Origin: Ancylostoma caninum | Taxonomy: Eukaryota > Nematoda > Chromadorea > Rhabditida > Ancylostomatidae | Assembly (NCBI GenBank): GCA_037903475.1 | Contig: JBAJFG010000389.1 | Location: 1,054,001 to 1,118,000, forward strand | Reading direction: 5' to 3' | DNA: 64,000 nucleotides | Shown here: positions 1-13,630 of the stretch, piece after piece | How the letters are laid out: each line of letters opens with the position of its first letter | Position numbering within the stretch: the first letter of the stretch is position 1 | Notes under the pieces: model-generated | What the model was told of the DNA's origin: nothing | The model's input: the letters and a program-made list of their open reading frames with translations, nothing else | Database searches by the model: none | Translations under genes and position numbers: made by a program

Positions 1-3000
1 ATACTGGAGTGTAAAATTGATGCTATGTACTGCTTCGCCTAATAAACAAGTTACGAAAAGTTCTACTCGAGCTACTACTCCGCTTCACAAGCTCGCAGGA
101 TTCAGTTGTTTTTTTTTATTATCCTCTGCATTCTAGGGTAACAACAGTTGAAAAATAACGATTCATCGATTACATCCGTCTTTTCCACGCGAAGAATCAA
201 TGCTCATAAATCTAGTCATCGGGTGATGAAATCTCCGCTATCCGGCAATATTGCGGACAATTGCTATGGGTTATTTAGGGCCATAGACAAGCGTGTACAT
301 GAGTCAGCCCGAAAAAGTGCATAAACTGGTCAATCCATGCAAAGCAAAGCTGTGGCGGCATAGCCACGTCAGACGGGTTTATGAGAGGATGAATAAGTCG
401 TTGGAGCAGCTGCAAAATCGGCCATCGGCTCATACGGTACCATTCCGAAACGAGCGATTTTCATTTCAGCGCCATAATCCGTGCACATTTTCTTGCAGCA
501 GTGCAGAGACATTCGAAAAGCAGATAAGGGCATAATTCTCTGTTCACAGAATATCAAATCTTAATATACCTGGATTACTTAGCACTACTCAAATGTTCCC
601 TTTCTCATGTGCTTTTCCCTACGGCGAAAACAACAGAAAACAATGAAAACTGGATTTAAGGATAATGAATGTTCGAAGAAGCGCATTTCGTTAGATATAA
701 CGGCAAAGTTTCCTCAATGCATGTTCGGCTTTCCTTTCAGATATGCGATAAGAACTTCTGTAGTCAAAATTGTTATCGTGTATCGCATGCCAATTCCGTA
801 ATTACTCATTCCATTGCGTCGGTCCAAGATGGAGTCCAAAACCGGCGGGGCTCTGTTCGAGCGCGTATAAATTATTATCGTGCCTTTGTGCCTCAATCCA
901 TAGGCTTACGCTACACACTCGCAGGCGTCCAGCTTAGACATGCATGTTGGGAGCCATAGTAGAAGTCGTGGAAAATATATTGGGGATAGAAACATGAGGA
1001 TTCTCTTGTTTTCTCATCACTCATAAGAGTTATATGCTATTTCGAAAGCAAGCCACCTTCCTAAATTCAGAAAAGAACGCAAAGAATTTCCTTGGCCGAG
1101 GGTTTTTTCCTCTACACATAAAAATTGATAGGTAAAATTAGATGAGTATGCTTCTTCCCTGATCCAAATTGCACTTCCATTCACAATCCACAAAAACATT
1201 AGGAAGAAGGGCGAAAGATCAGAGAGCCCTTTCGATAACTCACTCGGCACGAGGATAAATCACTCGGCGATTGTACCGAAATGGCGTTGCGACAGTCTGC
1301 GATACGTGGCGTGATCTTCGCACGATCGTGGATAACATGTGTTGCTCGTCTTCATCTGGAACACCGTTCCGATGTCGTTTCTCACGGAAGCCCACGGATG
1401 GGGTGCCTATTATGGAACTGGCTTAGAATGCCACCACTTGCCATTCGTAAAAAGCGTACATTTTAAGCAAAAGTGCGAACTATCCTACTGACTTTGTTTT
1501 AACGCCAAAATTTTGCATTGCGGCGAATTGAATGACATGCTAACCACAAATTCGGCGGTGAATTTTTTCTGTACCGCAATTTTGGTAGGCTTACGGTAAC
1601 TAGTTGTAGAGGTTGTACCTCCTGTACTGTATAACTTATAATGTTTATTAACTGAAGCGGATAACACGAACTTGAGATCTGCGTCACAGGTTACATATAA
1701 CGAACTATGCGTCTGTGAAACGTCATGTTCACCTTACATCCTCCGCTCCTAACTAAGGCAACAAAAGAATTCGCTGTCAACATTTCCTAGAGCGGAGTCC
1801 AAAGCGGGGTGGAAAAAATATGTAGGAGGCATACATTAGATCACTGGAAGATGACAGGCAAATGGGAACATCAATCTATAGCAGAAATTCGTTTCAAAAA
1901 ATGAAGTAAGATGGATTGTTTTACGCAGCATATACAGAAAAACCGTTGGAGAGGAATGAAACAAGCACAACGTCGAGAGATTGAGGTTCTTAAAGGCAGA
2001 GCAGCAGAAATACGTTGTTTCAACAAAGCAATGTTCCCGTAGGAATAACTTACTGGAATGGAAATCCCAGCAAAAAATTAGGCAGGCGGGAAACGGTCCT
2101 CTTCGCTTTCCTAGCTAAGGGACAAGGAAAACGGTCTAGGATCAATTAAAAAGCTTCTTTGTGATCATCATCAACATTCCCTCCGGTAGCCCTTCGTCAG
2201 TTAGGATGAGCTCCAACAATGTTTAACAGTATAGATTCAAAGTTATATTGACCAACTGAATAAATTCCAAGCTGTCAAAACTTTTCACGCACCCTGTATG
2301 TACATAAACTCAAGGAATGAAGTTTGAGAAAGGCAAAAAAGGTCATACGTAGGACATCAACTGCGAGTTAATCTTACAAAATCAGATAAATTAGATTTTT
2401 ATCGTTTACACATGCACAACCAAGGATTCCCAGCCAGCTCACAGTCATTCTTTTTCCTCATTTTCACAAATTTTCAACTACCCAAATTCAGTTATTGAGA
2501 GACAAGTCTAAAACCAATATGTCCATCTAAAGCATTTACGTCGTAGTATTAATCAGATGAGTAATCATTCATCTCATTCCGCGGCCCGTCGTCCTTTTCC
2601 TTATCGGAGGATAGGTCTGGGGCTTGACGAACAAAACATGTATTTCGCAAGAACTTCAGCCCATCAACATGTGAACGTCACTGCGTAGCTGTCATTGACG
2701 TCTCATAGCATCACCTGCTTTTTTTTTTTGGAACATCAGGGATCATCCACAGACGCTTTGATTTAGAATAACAGAAAAAGAGGCTTTTTCCACATGACTG
2801 TTGCAAGTAATTTTGGAGCGTCAAATTTGTTCAGGATACCGTGACTGGTTTTTTTACCGAGGACCAGGAACAGAAACTCCACAATAGGGGCTCAAAAAGG
2901 GCTCAAAAATTGAAAAATGAGACTTCACTCCTCCTTTTACGTTCTCGTTCCTTTTTCTTTATTTTTAGAGGAATCAGAAGTACGAGTGATGGCAACAAGT

Positions 3001-3733
3001 TATCTTCTAAATCATTCCATTAGATGAGAGCGAATTCCGGAATGTCCGACTTGCAGTGATATAAGAAGTTATCCTTGAAGTAAATGGAAACTTTGCCTAA
3101 GTCAAAGCTAAGCTTCTGAGAAACGCAGAATTCAGGATTTCATTCGGATTCGGAGCTTTGAGATGAAGGACGTCAGGACCACGGAAGCAACACAGTTTCA
3201 GAAGTTCGCTGCCAAAATCCTGGATGTCCACAAAACCCTGAATCAAACCGATAATTGGTGTGTTATTCGTTCGAAGGGCATGAGCCATGCGAACAATAAT
3301 GGAAAACCAAATCCGCCAAACAATACATTCGCACATCTGTTGATGTTCTTCTCTGTCTAAAAAAGTAGGAGTGGAGCATTGATAAGTACACTAACATTAT
3401 CGTTGGGCTAATCCTCTAAAATCCGTAGAAATCAAGAGTACTACATCATTGTTATACACAATATTTCATCTTAATCATAAAACAGTTTCCAACTCCAGAA
3501 GTACAATCAAAATGTCGAATGCACCCATTTCGTTCCTACAACTCCTGTACAAGTCGAAACTGTATTCCTTCTTTGCAGGAGGATTTGCAACGAGATTCCC
3601 CAGAGTTATCGGAGGGTGACTGGTAATCGCATGCTATTCACACTCATTTTTCAGAGCCCATTCCGTAAAGTAGGAATGAGTTAGGAGGCTATCTGGATTG
3701 CTCCAGAATTACCGTTTCTTTCGAAAGCACGTC
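1..3733. other. Gene-poor left flank
   Basis: No protein family is recognisable on either strand. The most coding-like stretch is a minus-strand reading frame at about 369-520 that ends at a TGA and could be a 3'-terminal exon, but no partner exons upstream look convincing. The rest is AT-rich with homopolymer runs and only short random-looking frames. Confidence 0.4.
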
Positions 3734-4300
3734 ATGCTGGCGGGGATTTTCCTTGGAATATTTTTATACTGGCCGGGAACAGTTCTGAAAGACGGAAAGG
3801 CGGACAATCACATGGATTTTTCTCTCAAAAAGCTACGATTCCTGAATCATATGAGTGCTTCCGATTCCAGTCTTTCTGAAGTTGCGAAACTCTTGCAGGG
3901 TCAGCAATCATGTCAAAATCAATGTTTAAATTCAATTCACCTGAGAAAAATCATTATTCTCCTGGGTTTTTTATGCTGATTCCATTAGAATGTTACCAAC
4001 GTCGTCTCATTGAAAAACGACCATTATCTCTTACGAAATGCTTTTACCACTATGCATCCATCTTATTTTATGTATATTCCTTGAATTCCAAGCAAAATTG
4101 CAGGTGTACGAACCATCGATCCGCATCCGGCGACGACAAATGAGGTCGGTTTCACCTTGACGAATCATAAAAGGGGAAAATTTTATACCGCATTGTCAAC
4201 ATGATGTCGTCTCGTTCTATTACTCTTATCAGATCTGTACGAGCGTCACGTACACAACGACTACGGAAGTAGTCACGGACATGGTAATCATGGTGGTCGC
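3734..4300 (+). CDS. Tentative small multi-exon gene, unidentified
   Basis: Not recognised. An ATG at 3734 opens a frame with a hydrophobic N-terminus (MLAGIFLGIFLYWPG), which could be a signal anchor, followed by a polar stretch to a possible donor after CTCTTGCAG near 3899. Further candidate exons follow standard acceptors: one after AATTGCAG (about 4104-4143) and one after TTATCAG (about 4233-4301), which ends at a good GTAAGT donor. The last exon is either Thr-rich or His/Gly-rich depending on phase, so the reading frame is unresolved. No 3' end was found. It may be a gene fragment or chance. Confidence 0.2.
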
Positions 4301-4728
4301 GTAAGTAGAGCGTACACAAATTGTGCACATCGTTACAAAAAGGTCACTCGATACATCATAATTATCCAACTGGGTCTGTGTTGGCACTTAGCGATCGCCA
4401 ACCGCGAACGCAACGCTTACTGCGCACGATCGTAACGTGCACGCTGCGTGTCAACCCGTTACGCACGATGAACGCATAATTGCCGCCAGCTATGGTGAAA
4501 ACGAGTTCCGTTCTCTGGACTACCAATGCCCCATAACCGTGCTCCAGATTGTTGAATGCCGCCAAACTACCGATAAGCACGACAGCACGGAAATGAACGG
4601 TCAATCGCCTGGTGCTCACATGGCACAAGTTGTTTATTTAGTCACGGTGATACTGGTGAACAAACGCAGTGAAACGAAAGTGATGAATTGTGAAAACATT
4701 CAGTAACTCTTCTCCAATGGGTATATAC

Positions 4729-4995
4729 TAGTGGCGAACCTAAGGGGGAGGGGGGGGGGAGCGGTGGTTCGAAATTATTTTACAAAATTAAAAGCAACAT
4801 TGTTTTTTGGTTATTTTAATGGTTAATCTTTTCCTATTATATTTTAATAGTTATTTTTAATCATTTAATATTTAAAATAATATTTTTGTCGTTTTTAATT
4901 TTCGTCTTTCCGTCCGGTCTGAGTCACCAGAACAGGTGAGACCCCCTTTTCCCACTTCCCCTCCCCCTCCCGCCCACTTCCTCTAATCTCCACTG
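4729..4995. mobile_element. Old hAT-type MITE copy
   Basis: A diverged relative of the two near-identical MITEs at 38.0 and 54.4 kb. It has a TAGTGGCGAACC-like left end followed by a G-run, an AT-rich centre, a CT-rich right arm (accccctttt... cctcccgcccactt) and a CCACTG right end. The flanking octamers GTATATAC and GTACATAT match at 6 of 8 positions, consistent with a decayed 8-bp target-site duplication. Confidence 0.6.
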
Positions 4996-5003
4996 GTACA
5001 TAT

Positions 5004-6254
5004 ATACTTCTCTGAAGGCAATTAAATTACTCGAAAAGAAAATAGAACTACAAATTACTCGATCAAACTTCCAATTACTCAGAAACGCAGCAGTTAGATA
5101 TCCGTTCCCATCGAAATTTATTAGAAACGACCCCTGGAGGTAATCTCTGGTAGAAATTACGCGTTTTTTTTTTCACGAAGACGTTGCATGTCCATGCCAG
5201 TTTCTAGATTCTTATAGATATTTACCTTACTTTTACGGGAGCTGATATTCTATGCTAACACCAGAAATGTCTATTTAGAAACTTGAGGATTTTCCAAAGG
5301 TCCCCGTGAATAGTCCAGGAAAGGTGCTTGGCCCTTGTAATATAAAAGATTTTGAAACGAAAAAAGGATGCAGGATGCAAAGTAAGTCCTCTTCCTAGAA
5401 GAATAAACTCAGTTGAAGAAACAGATGCTCCATTATATTTTGTATCACCAATGTCTATCCTAAATTAACGCCCATATTATCTCAATTTGTGAGAATGCAT
5501 GGGATGTGAAAGTGTGGATTAAGCAAGTTTCCAGAGAAAAATTTCTGTGTGTGCCAGTAACAAGGTAAAATTTTTAGTTATACTGCCGAGGAAATCCAGG
5601 GCGTTAGACCTTCTACCGGAGCTGCATTCTCGAGCCTCACTTATTCAAAGGAAAAAACTCCGGATCAAAAAAAAATGAAAAAAGTCTCGCTTATCCGTGG
5701 GAGGTCTAAAAATACATAGTACATGCTGTTGAATCACTTGCGCCTCAATTCTAATGGCGTCAGTACATATGTAGTTCTTGAAGAGTTCACTGTTGTGTAA
5801 AACTTAGCTCAGTGCGATGAAAAGGCACTGACGGAGGGGCTTTGCAGATGCAAAATCGCTTCCTAAGGAGATCCTGTAAATATCCTTCAGAGATCCCGTG
5901 AATCCAAGTTAATTGAGATTCTTGACACTTTCTGCAATGATGAGAACCAGAAGTGTTGGTGCCACGTAGAATGTACACTTTCCGTACTCCTGAAGGAGGA
6001 ACAGAGCTCAGCAAGGATTAGTTCGAGCCATATGCAGCCACAGTACGTTTCATAATTATAAGGATAGAGGATAAAGTTAATCAATCCCAATTTGTGGAAT
6101 GTGCCACGGATTCGACTTCATCTGGATATCGTAGCGGCATTGAATGTGTATGTGCCCTGTACAGCAACTTGCGGGGGTGGGGGGGGGGGGCATTCGATAT
6201 ACCGAGTAAGTGCTTCATCCTCCTAGACTCCTCTGGTACCAATTTACCGATCCC
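5004..6254. other. Intergenic, nothing assigned
   Basis: Only short overlapping frames without family resemblance. A run of G residues near 6176-6190 precedes the tRNA-like segment. No gene is supported. Confidence 0.35.
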
Positions 6255-6261
6255 GAGGATG

Positions 6262-6345
6262 GTGGGTTTGTTCGGCCTCGGGCGGGATCGAACCATCGAT
6301 CATATCTTGTGCAGCAAGCCTCTTACCACTGCGCCACAAGATCAC
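6262..6345 (-). repeat. tRNA-derived SINE-like segment
   Basis: Read on the minus strand there is an A-box-like stretch (TGGCGCAGTGGTAAGAGGC) and, about 35 bases on, a B-box-like stretch (GGTTCGATCCCGC), the internal Pol III promoter layout of a tRNA. The 5' and 3' ends do not pair into an acceptor stem, so this is more likely a tRNA-derived short interspersed element or a tRNA pseudogene than a working tRNA. Confidence 0.5.
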
Positions 6346-7747
6346 GATAATTATAAAATCACTCCCAAAATTATGAATTTTCCGGAGAAGCAGCAATAAG
6401 GGGAATTTTCTGCTATATGTAACAGATTCCCCACATTGAAAAAAAAAACAAGAATAGTTATAGGAAGTGCGAAATGGGGGCTCTAACGGATCACACCACA
6501 TTGCTCAGAGTATTTTCCAAAAAAAAAATACAAGGAGATCTCGAATGGAAAATGCGCAGTTCCCATACGTCCCCGTACGTTTTTCATTCCCAAGAAAATG
6601 AGGACCAGTTCCCGCTGAGGTTTCATTTTCCAGCTTAATAAATATGCAATATTAGAGAGCCGTCAGAAAACCTCAGGATCATCCAAAGAACGGTCGTTTT
6701 CATCCGACATGTAATGATGGACAAATTAGTGATGATAATAATGATAATTTAAACCGATACCATTACAGTTCTCCGTGCACTAAGTACAAGATGGACCCTC
6801 CAAGGTCTGTTCCATAAATATCCAGATGAATGTGGACGAATTAATGGTGATAATAATGACAATTTCTCTGCAGGTGCAGAAATGATAAGATGAAAAGAGG
6901 CACACCTTAATCAGGTCATACAGAGTAAGCGAAACAGATAAAAAGACGAAATGAACAAATACTTAGAAGTAAAGTACTTGGAAGTAACAATTACTAATAT
7001 GATTTAAGAGGAGGATAGTGCGGCGCCAGAATGACTCGTTTGATTTACTGAAACAAGCAGATTTTACGATGCAGGAGAAGTACGGTCAGCGATAAGCACT
7101 GTGACAGTGACCGATGTTTTTGAAACATTTCATAATCAAGCTCAAACAGATGAGTCACTTTACAAATGTCCCCCGCGTTGCGATTTTCACGCTTTTTAGC
7201 CTTCTTACTTCTGACAAAAATCGATTAACGTTGCATTTGTTGCTTGGATTAAGTACAATTTCTAAGAAAAATAGTCGAGGTTGTTGGAGGGTATGTGTGC
7301 CTAGAAGACTCAAAAGATTTATTATACCTTACCAAAAGATCATTGGAAAAGTTCTGGATAATTTGCGAAGAAATTTTTAGAAATATCCAGCATCACTTCT
7401 TATGATACGTTTACAAAAGAAATGTCTTATGGATAATTACCCTCAAACTGTTTTCACGAAGTGGTTTGAATAATTCAAATCCACAGAAATATGAGAGAGA
7501 GAGAGATTTCATACATGCTCATTGGGATGAGTTAGGGTCAGGTTTAAATGCTGCACCTTTAGTATTCCATCTGTACACATTGAATATCAAGTAACTATTA
7601 CTGTCCAGTTTTATCCTGGACGATTCCTGGTACTAAATTTTTTAAAACGCATCATATGCCCATTCAAAGTCGACGAAATTCCTCGCTCTTGTCCTTGATT
7701 TAGCGTGATGATCGCCTTTGTGTGGGACACGCTGAAAAAAAAAACGA
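6346..7747. other. Intergenic 3' of the fucosidase gene
   Basis: No gene is seen. Two imperfect copies of a roughly 40-bp AT-rich unit (gatgataataatgataattt type) occur near 6710-6750 and 6827-6866. There is a short GA microsatellite near 7493-7506. Confidence 0.35.
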
Positions 7748-10700
7748 CTACCTTAGGTCGTGATCGCAGTAACAGAACGGCCCAACAAAGACAATTACCA
7801 TTTGCGAGGCGGCGTTCTCAATTTTCAAGACCATAACATCGTTGCGAACTAAGTGCCGCCATGGAATGCGCTCAAAATTGATGATCAGGGACGATTTTGC
7901 TCCTGGCTCGAAGAAGGCATCAGTACCGAGGAACGACACCTTGGTCTGAAAAGCAAAGTGTGATACGAATGTGCACGAATGCGCATGAACTTGCATGGGT
8001 GGATGATTTGTACATAGGATGAAATTTGTAGGATAAGTCCACGCATTCCCAATACAAACCGAATCTGTGGTCTTTATTTGTTTCAGTTCCAAATCCTTCG
8101 TTGGCATATCTAATATCCATGCGTACACAGTTGTTTCACTCTCAACCTGTGGATTGAACAGCCTATCAGGTGGGAAAACACTTGAACGAACTCTTGATGT
8201 GTACCTATAAAAGAAATAAAATGAAATTCTCCTCAGATTCAATATGGAAAGAGTGGAAAAGTTCACCAGGTATTCCCAGTATCATTCTGATGAACCCATG
8301 GCTTCGTGCCGTAGATTGCTTCCGAGTGTGAGCTCAGGAATCTGAAAAAATTGTTCATCGTGGTAATTTTTAATAAATTTAATTTGAGGCAAACTGTAAT
8401 CCAGAATCCAAGTCCAAGTCGACATAAAAGCCATTAAGAATTTTGCCCTTTTAGTCGCGTTTTAAGGTGCTATTCAATATAGGTACGTACGTGACTGTTT
8501 CAACATGACTTCCCAAGATCCTTAGCGGGTGATGATCCTAAAACGCTGGTCCATGTTTGTGAACTTGTTTGCGCACCTGCCTAGCTCTCTGAGCCGATCC
8601 TCAAATATAGGAGGAATTTTTCCGTGCATATCTGGACCAACATTTAGCAGAAAATTTCCGCCACAAGATATAGTTCTCGCCAATTGTTCAATCAGCTCGT
8701 GGACAGTGTAGACGTCTGAACTCTGAACCATGATAAAAATTAGATGATCATGGATCATGTGCAGTTTCTTCATTGTTCCAAACAACGGGCTAAAAATCTA
8801 TTTTTCCCACTTTTCCTTTTTTTCTTTTTTTATAAGCTTCGTCCCCATAATAAATAATCAACTCCGTTATTGGAATCTCAGGAACAATTTTTTTGATTGT
8901 ATAGAAGCGCAATCTTTCCTGAATTCCCGTCGTCGTGCTCAAGCGACTCTACTCTACTGTGTGCGACATTAATACATGTTTTTTTCCTAAACCAGAGGAA
9001 ACGGTATTTCCTGGGCTTGCTAGCTTTCTAGAACAACGGCCTAATGCACGTCCGCTGAAAATATTAAATGTGATAGCATTGAATCTTTTGGTACAGAAAC
9101 TAAAGGACGACGCAAATATCATTGCAGCAGATGTGAGAAGGGCACGACTGAAAATTAAGTGTCTGCCTAAGCCGAAAAGTGTCAGATGGCTCATGATATT
9201 TTCGAACTAATTTAGTCATGACCGTGACATTATTGGATGATGATTGGAGCATCGTAAGAAATTAAAGAACGGTGAGGAAATGTTAGTGCACGATCTGCGA
9301 TGAGCATGTTTTTCTTCTAATCTCCTATAAAGTATGTATGTAGTACTTCGCAAAATTAATTTAGCTACACATGGTGTCTTTTCACTCTTTTTTTATGTTG
9401 TTAATTGTTTTCCTCCCTACTAAGTTCGTATCTCCCGGAGATGTCTAATTTCGAAAGCCATCAAGAAATGCGAGGGAATCAAATTTTTAGCGGTCTACAA
9501 ATCTCACCATAAAGATTCATGCCATCGTGGAGGTTCCCCAGAAAATGCAATATTCAAATGTAGTACAGTCTCTGCCCTATTAATCGACGGGTTTGCGACG
9601 TAAAAATTTGGTAAATCTGAAACTTGGCAGTAGGGATCCCTTGCAAAAGTTTTGGTCAGAATGACTACGAATGAATACCAAACTTCCACTGCACTGCAGA
9701 AATATATGAGTTGACTTATTACTTATTCTACATTAATTTAATATTGCAGCAATTTTGCTGAGACCTAATTTCTATATTCACTGTTTTACAACCTTATTTG
9801 TGGAGCAAAGCAAAAGTAGAATTCTATAGAAACTTCCAAACCTTCATGGTTCTTCTGTTGCCCCACGATCCCTTATCTAGTGTCATGCAGTTTTCCCACT
9901 TTCTGCTCAGCAGTTTACCTGAATTACAAGGAATATGTTTCTAAAGTCTGTGGTTGACTTATTACAGAATCTTCAACAAAACCTTTATGCATACCTGGAT
10001 CAAAGTGATCAGCATATGTAAGGAATCCTCCATGCTTACCGATTGAATCACCACCCCAGCGATCGTTTACCACTACAACGTCTTTCACTGGACTATAAAA
10101 AGGAAATTTTCTCTTGTAGACCAGATCAACGCGTTCTGGCCACGCACTATATAGTCGGATACAATGCCGGTGAGGGCACTCACCTGGTATTGTACAACCA
10201 AGCAAGGAATTCTTTGCTCCTCCAATACTCATCGGTCTTACCCCAATCACCGTCGCTCCACACTATTTCCGGTTTGTAGCGGTTCACAATTTCCAGCAGT
10301 TGTGGAAAGGAAACATGCTGAAACACTCCATGCAGTTTTTTGTCATATCAGTGTTCAGAAGCATACATATGTATATGTACATCAACATATGCCGTAGTGT
10401 TATATTTGCCATCATCAAGGAACATCGGATGAAACCACTCAAACAGAGAGTAATAGAGGCCGAAGTGGACATTAGTTCCTTTGAAGGAGTCTTTCAGTTC
10501 ACCTTAAAGAATGTGGTCAGTAGTGACCAAAATGACCAAAATGTGGATGAGTTGATGCAGGATGATTAATGAAAAAAATATGTGGAATAACTCACCGACA
10601 ATATCCCGTTTTGGGCCAATATCGATCGAATTCCAGTTCCAGCTTGTTCTGCTTGGCCACATAGTGAAGCCTTCGTGATGTTTACTAGTCAATACGAAGT

Positions 10701-11741
10701 ATCTGAAGAAAGGTAGGAAAATATTAAAGGAAAATGCGTTTACTGTAATATTTTTATAAAACTGTATTGTATAAAGATTGTGGTGATTATTATAAAGGAG
10801 ATCTCACAAGATATGACTCAGGACAATTGAGGTCATAACTTAGTAAACAGAAGCTATAAGTGTGGGAAGTATCTCACCCATTTTTTAAAAAAATATATTT
10901 CATCTATACGTTACAAGAACACGATGGACATCAGAACTAATTAATACAGTCAAAGGTGGACAATTAACACAGAAGAAATACTGCATTTGAACAATACACA
11001 CCAACAGTTACACTAAAATTTGATGGGATTCTCAATAAATTTCTTTAGATTATCCCGTTGTTAAGTTGAGAAATTACAGGAAAATATTCGAAATTCTAGT
11101 TGGGATGTAGCCTTTATTACCTTGCTCCGGAAGATTTCACGATGTCAGCGAACTCCTTGGCGTTGAAAAGTTCAGCGGTGAACTGAAATTTCTCACTGGA
11201 CTCTCTCTTCCTCATCTTTCAGGAAAAAAAACTTTTGAATACGTAACTATAATCTAAGTAGGAAATATATCCTACAGGTACATAAATACCCAGCACTGAC
11301 ATCTTTGGCAAAATCAGCATAAGTGGTTCCAGGTTTATAGTTGCGATTGATGTAATTCACAACATCCTTGTCAGGGCTAGTACCTTTCCAGTACCACCAC
11401 AGCCACTCAGACCTGAAGATTTTGGGCACTCTCCATTTCATATTGAATTTTCAAGCTGTAGGTGTACGGAATAAAATACTCACCTGAAGGCAGGTACAGA
11501 GTAAACACCCCAGTGGCAAAAGATGCCAAACTTAGCCTCATCGTACCATTTTGGCAGCGGTCGAGCATCCAGGGAAGGCCATGTCGGCTTAAAAAAACTT
11601 CTTCACCACTCATATTTGAGGCAACATGGTTCTGAGGTGTAGGAACCCTATAAAAAGACTTACCTGGTACTTTGCAGAAATGTCCGAGAAGCAGACCAGC
11701 AGAAAGAGGACAGCTAACATGACAGCAGTGCTTATTATCAT
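7748..11741 (-). CDS. Alpha-L-fucosidase (GH29), secreted/lysosomal, 13 exons
   Basis: Hydrolyses alpha-L-fucose from glycoproteins and glycolipids in lysosomes or secretions. Exons (high to low): 11741-11664, 11587-11484, 11412-11301, 11182-11121, 10702-10596, 10502-10381, 10317-10184, 10092-9995, 9918-9842, 8722-8577, 8341-8267, 8204-8060, 7945-7748. They join in frame to 485 codons plus stop, the usual family length. The start is the ATG before a clear signal peptide (residues 1-23). Landmarks: [42 protein letters not shown], then WSDGDW, whose first Asp (residue 217) matches the known nucleophile (human D225). After that come VVNDRWG, KWENC (E281, near the human acid/base region) and SCGGN/LLNVGP. 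The C-terminal beta-domain follows. Exon 3 uses a GTCAGT donor and exon 9 a weak GTTTGG donor. It looks functional. It lies 1.9 kb downstream of CDC50 on the same strand, too far for an obvious operon. Confidence 0.95.
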
Positions 11742-12711
11742 GGGGTCATTGAGTTTTAGATAACACTCTTAGGTGTTCGTTATCAAGAGTGGCCACACAA
11801 ATTGTGCAAAACAATTGAAAATGAGTCCAAGGGAACGCTCACAGTTCCTGAAAATATCCAATGACGCAGCGAGAGATGACGTGACCTAGTAATAGTACAC
11901 TGGTATCCAAAATATCACAAATATTCAGAATCCAATGTATTCTTCAATGTGGTATGCGGTTTCCAAGCTGGTCTTTCCAATCGCAAGAAAACGAACGAAA
12001 TTTGAGCCTGATGCAAAGAGTCCACTACTTCCTGTCATTTTGGAGAGGCAGCCCATCCCTTCTTTTTTCTTGCTTACCATATGAAGAGCGATGTTTTCCT
12101 TCGAGATGTTCATTTGATTTATTTGTTTGTTTTTACTTCTGTCCTTTTCATCTCCTTAGATTCCCATAACAATCTGATTTTCACGGAAAACAAATTGAAA
12201 AGCTTCGATTTCTCCGTTGATTTGCAAGAATTGTGCAGAGTAAAGCCTGCAAAGACAGCGTTATTTCTGAGCTGCTGACCCACTCCAGGTTCTCTCTCCG
12301 AAACCTCTGTCTTCAAGTGTTGAATAACTATACCAAATGCAATTATCCATCAACCTTGTTTTTATTTGGTGAAAAGAAACAGTGCACAGAGAAAGAAGTT
12401 GAAAACTTCTCAATAATTTGGGAGAGGAATAACTGCTTTTGTCATACCAGTAAATTGGATTTGAAGGCAAAGGCCACCTCGTTCATCGCCTTCGTGGCAT
12501 TAAAATATCCTAGACCTTCTCTCCGTGTTGGTCCCAGTAATCTACATCAACAGGCACAAAAGCGACGAAAGCCCCGTTCTCGAAAGGGTCGAACTGGCTA
12601 CATCTTGGAGCAGGGAGGCGGATCGCTCCAAGCTACACTGGCTACCCGCCAATGCGCAGCGTTAGCCAACGAGTCTTGGCGCGTTCAATCGATAAGATCA
12701 ACGGCTCCACA
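11742..12711. other. Spacer between fucosidase and CDC50 genes
   Basis: Presumed promoter side of the fucosidase gene. A plus-strand open frame runs through 12233-12805 but has no recognisable domain, no clear splice context, and its end runs into the TTCGAA minisatellite, so it is not called as a gene. Confidence 0.35.
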
Positions 12712-13425
12712 CGAAATTTTCGAATATTCGAATAATTCACTCATTCGGCTTTTCAAAGAATGGGCATATTTGAACTATTCATTCATTCGGGTTGTTTATA
12801 ATTAGAGTTATTCGAACAATTCGTTCATTTGGGCGCTTAGAGAAAGCTAGTATTCGAACAATTCGTTCATTCGACTGTGTGAGAAGAGGCAAATTCGAAA
12901 TATTCGTTGATTCGGCTTGGGAACATTTGACATTTGAATAATGATGGCATGATGGCTATTATAGAGAGTAGTGGGTATCCACTAACAAGGTTATGCCTTA
13001 AAGGCTCGTTGCGACTCCAGCAGTTCCCGCAGATCGCCTGACAGACCCTGATATGTCCTAAGACCGATCTTTGCAGGTGCGAGCAACAAAGGTTGATAGT
13101 GGCGGCCAGGAATGGAAACTTTGAAAGCTATGGTTGAAATGGTATTGGACTGAATGTTCTATTCGAATTATTCATTCATTCGGTGATTTCAAAAAGTCGG
13201 TTATTCGAATGATTCATTCATTCCGGTAGCCGAAAAAGTCCTACATTCGAATAATTCGTTCATTCGCATATTTTGTAAACACCTTATTCGCATTATTCAA
13301 ATGTTCGAATTTGCAAAAAGCCCCATATTCGAACTATTCAGAATTCGAATATTTCAAATTTTCTATTTTTCGAATTATTCAAAAATTCGAATATTTCAAA
13401 AATCTTCGAATGTTCCAATGTATAC
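12712..13425. repeat. Degenerate TTCGAATAATTCATTCATTCGG minisatellite
   Basis: At least ten imperfect units built on TTCGAAyaATTCrTTCATTCGG, spaced about 45-60 bp, occur in two blocks (about 12715-12920 and 13150-13425). They flank a non-repetitive insert (about 12950-13140). Related single units appear inside the CDC50 gene near 14702-14740 and again near 23345-23395, so the motif also disperses. Confidence 0.7.
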
Positions 13426-13630
13426 TTTACATGTCAACTTGCTTGAGCAAACTGTAGCAAGCTCCGTCTTGGAAGAAGGGTTTGAAGACCGTTTCGAGAC
13501 AATTCATGTATACAGCTGGAATCGGCGTGTCGAGGAGATGCAGAATCTGCTATTAGCTCAACCACGAGGTGGACTCCAGCCTTTGGAGAACAAGCACTGT
13601 GAATACGAACTACACAAATTATCAAGATCT

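Noticed and set aside
6262..6345. Functional tRNA gene
   Set aside because: A and B boxes are present but no acceptor-stem pairing is visible, so called only as tRNA-derived.
12233..12805. 190-codon plus-strand open frame
   Set aside because: No domain, compositionally odd, ends inside the TTCGAA minisatellite, and no splice or promoter context.
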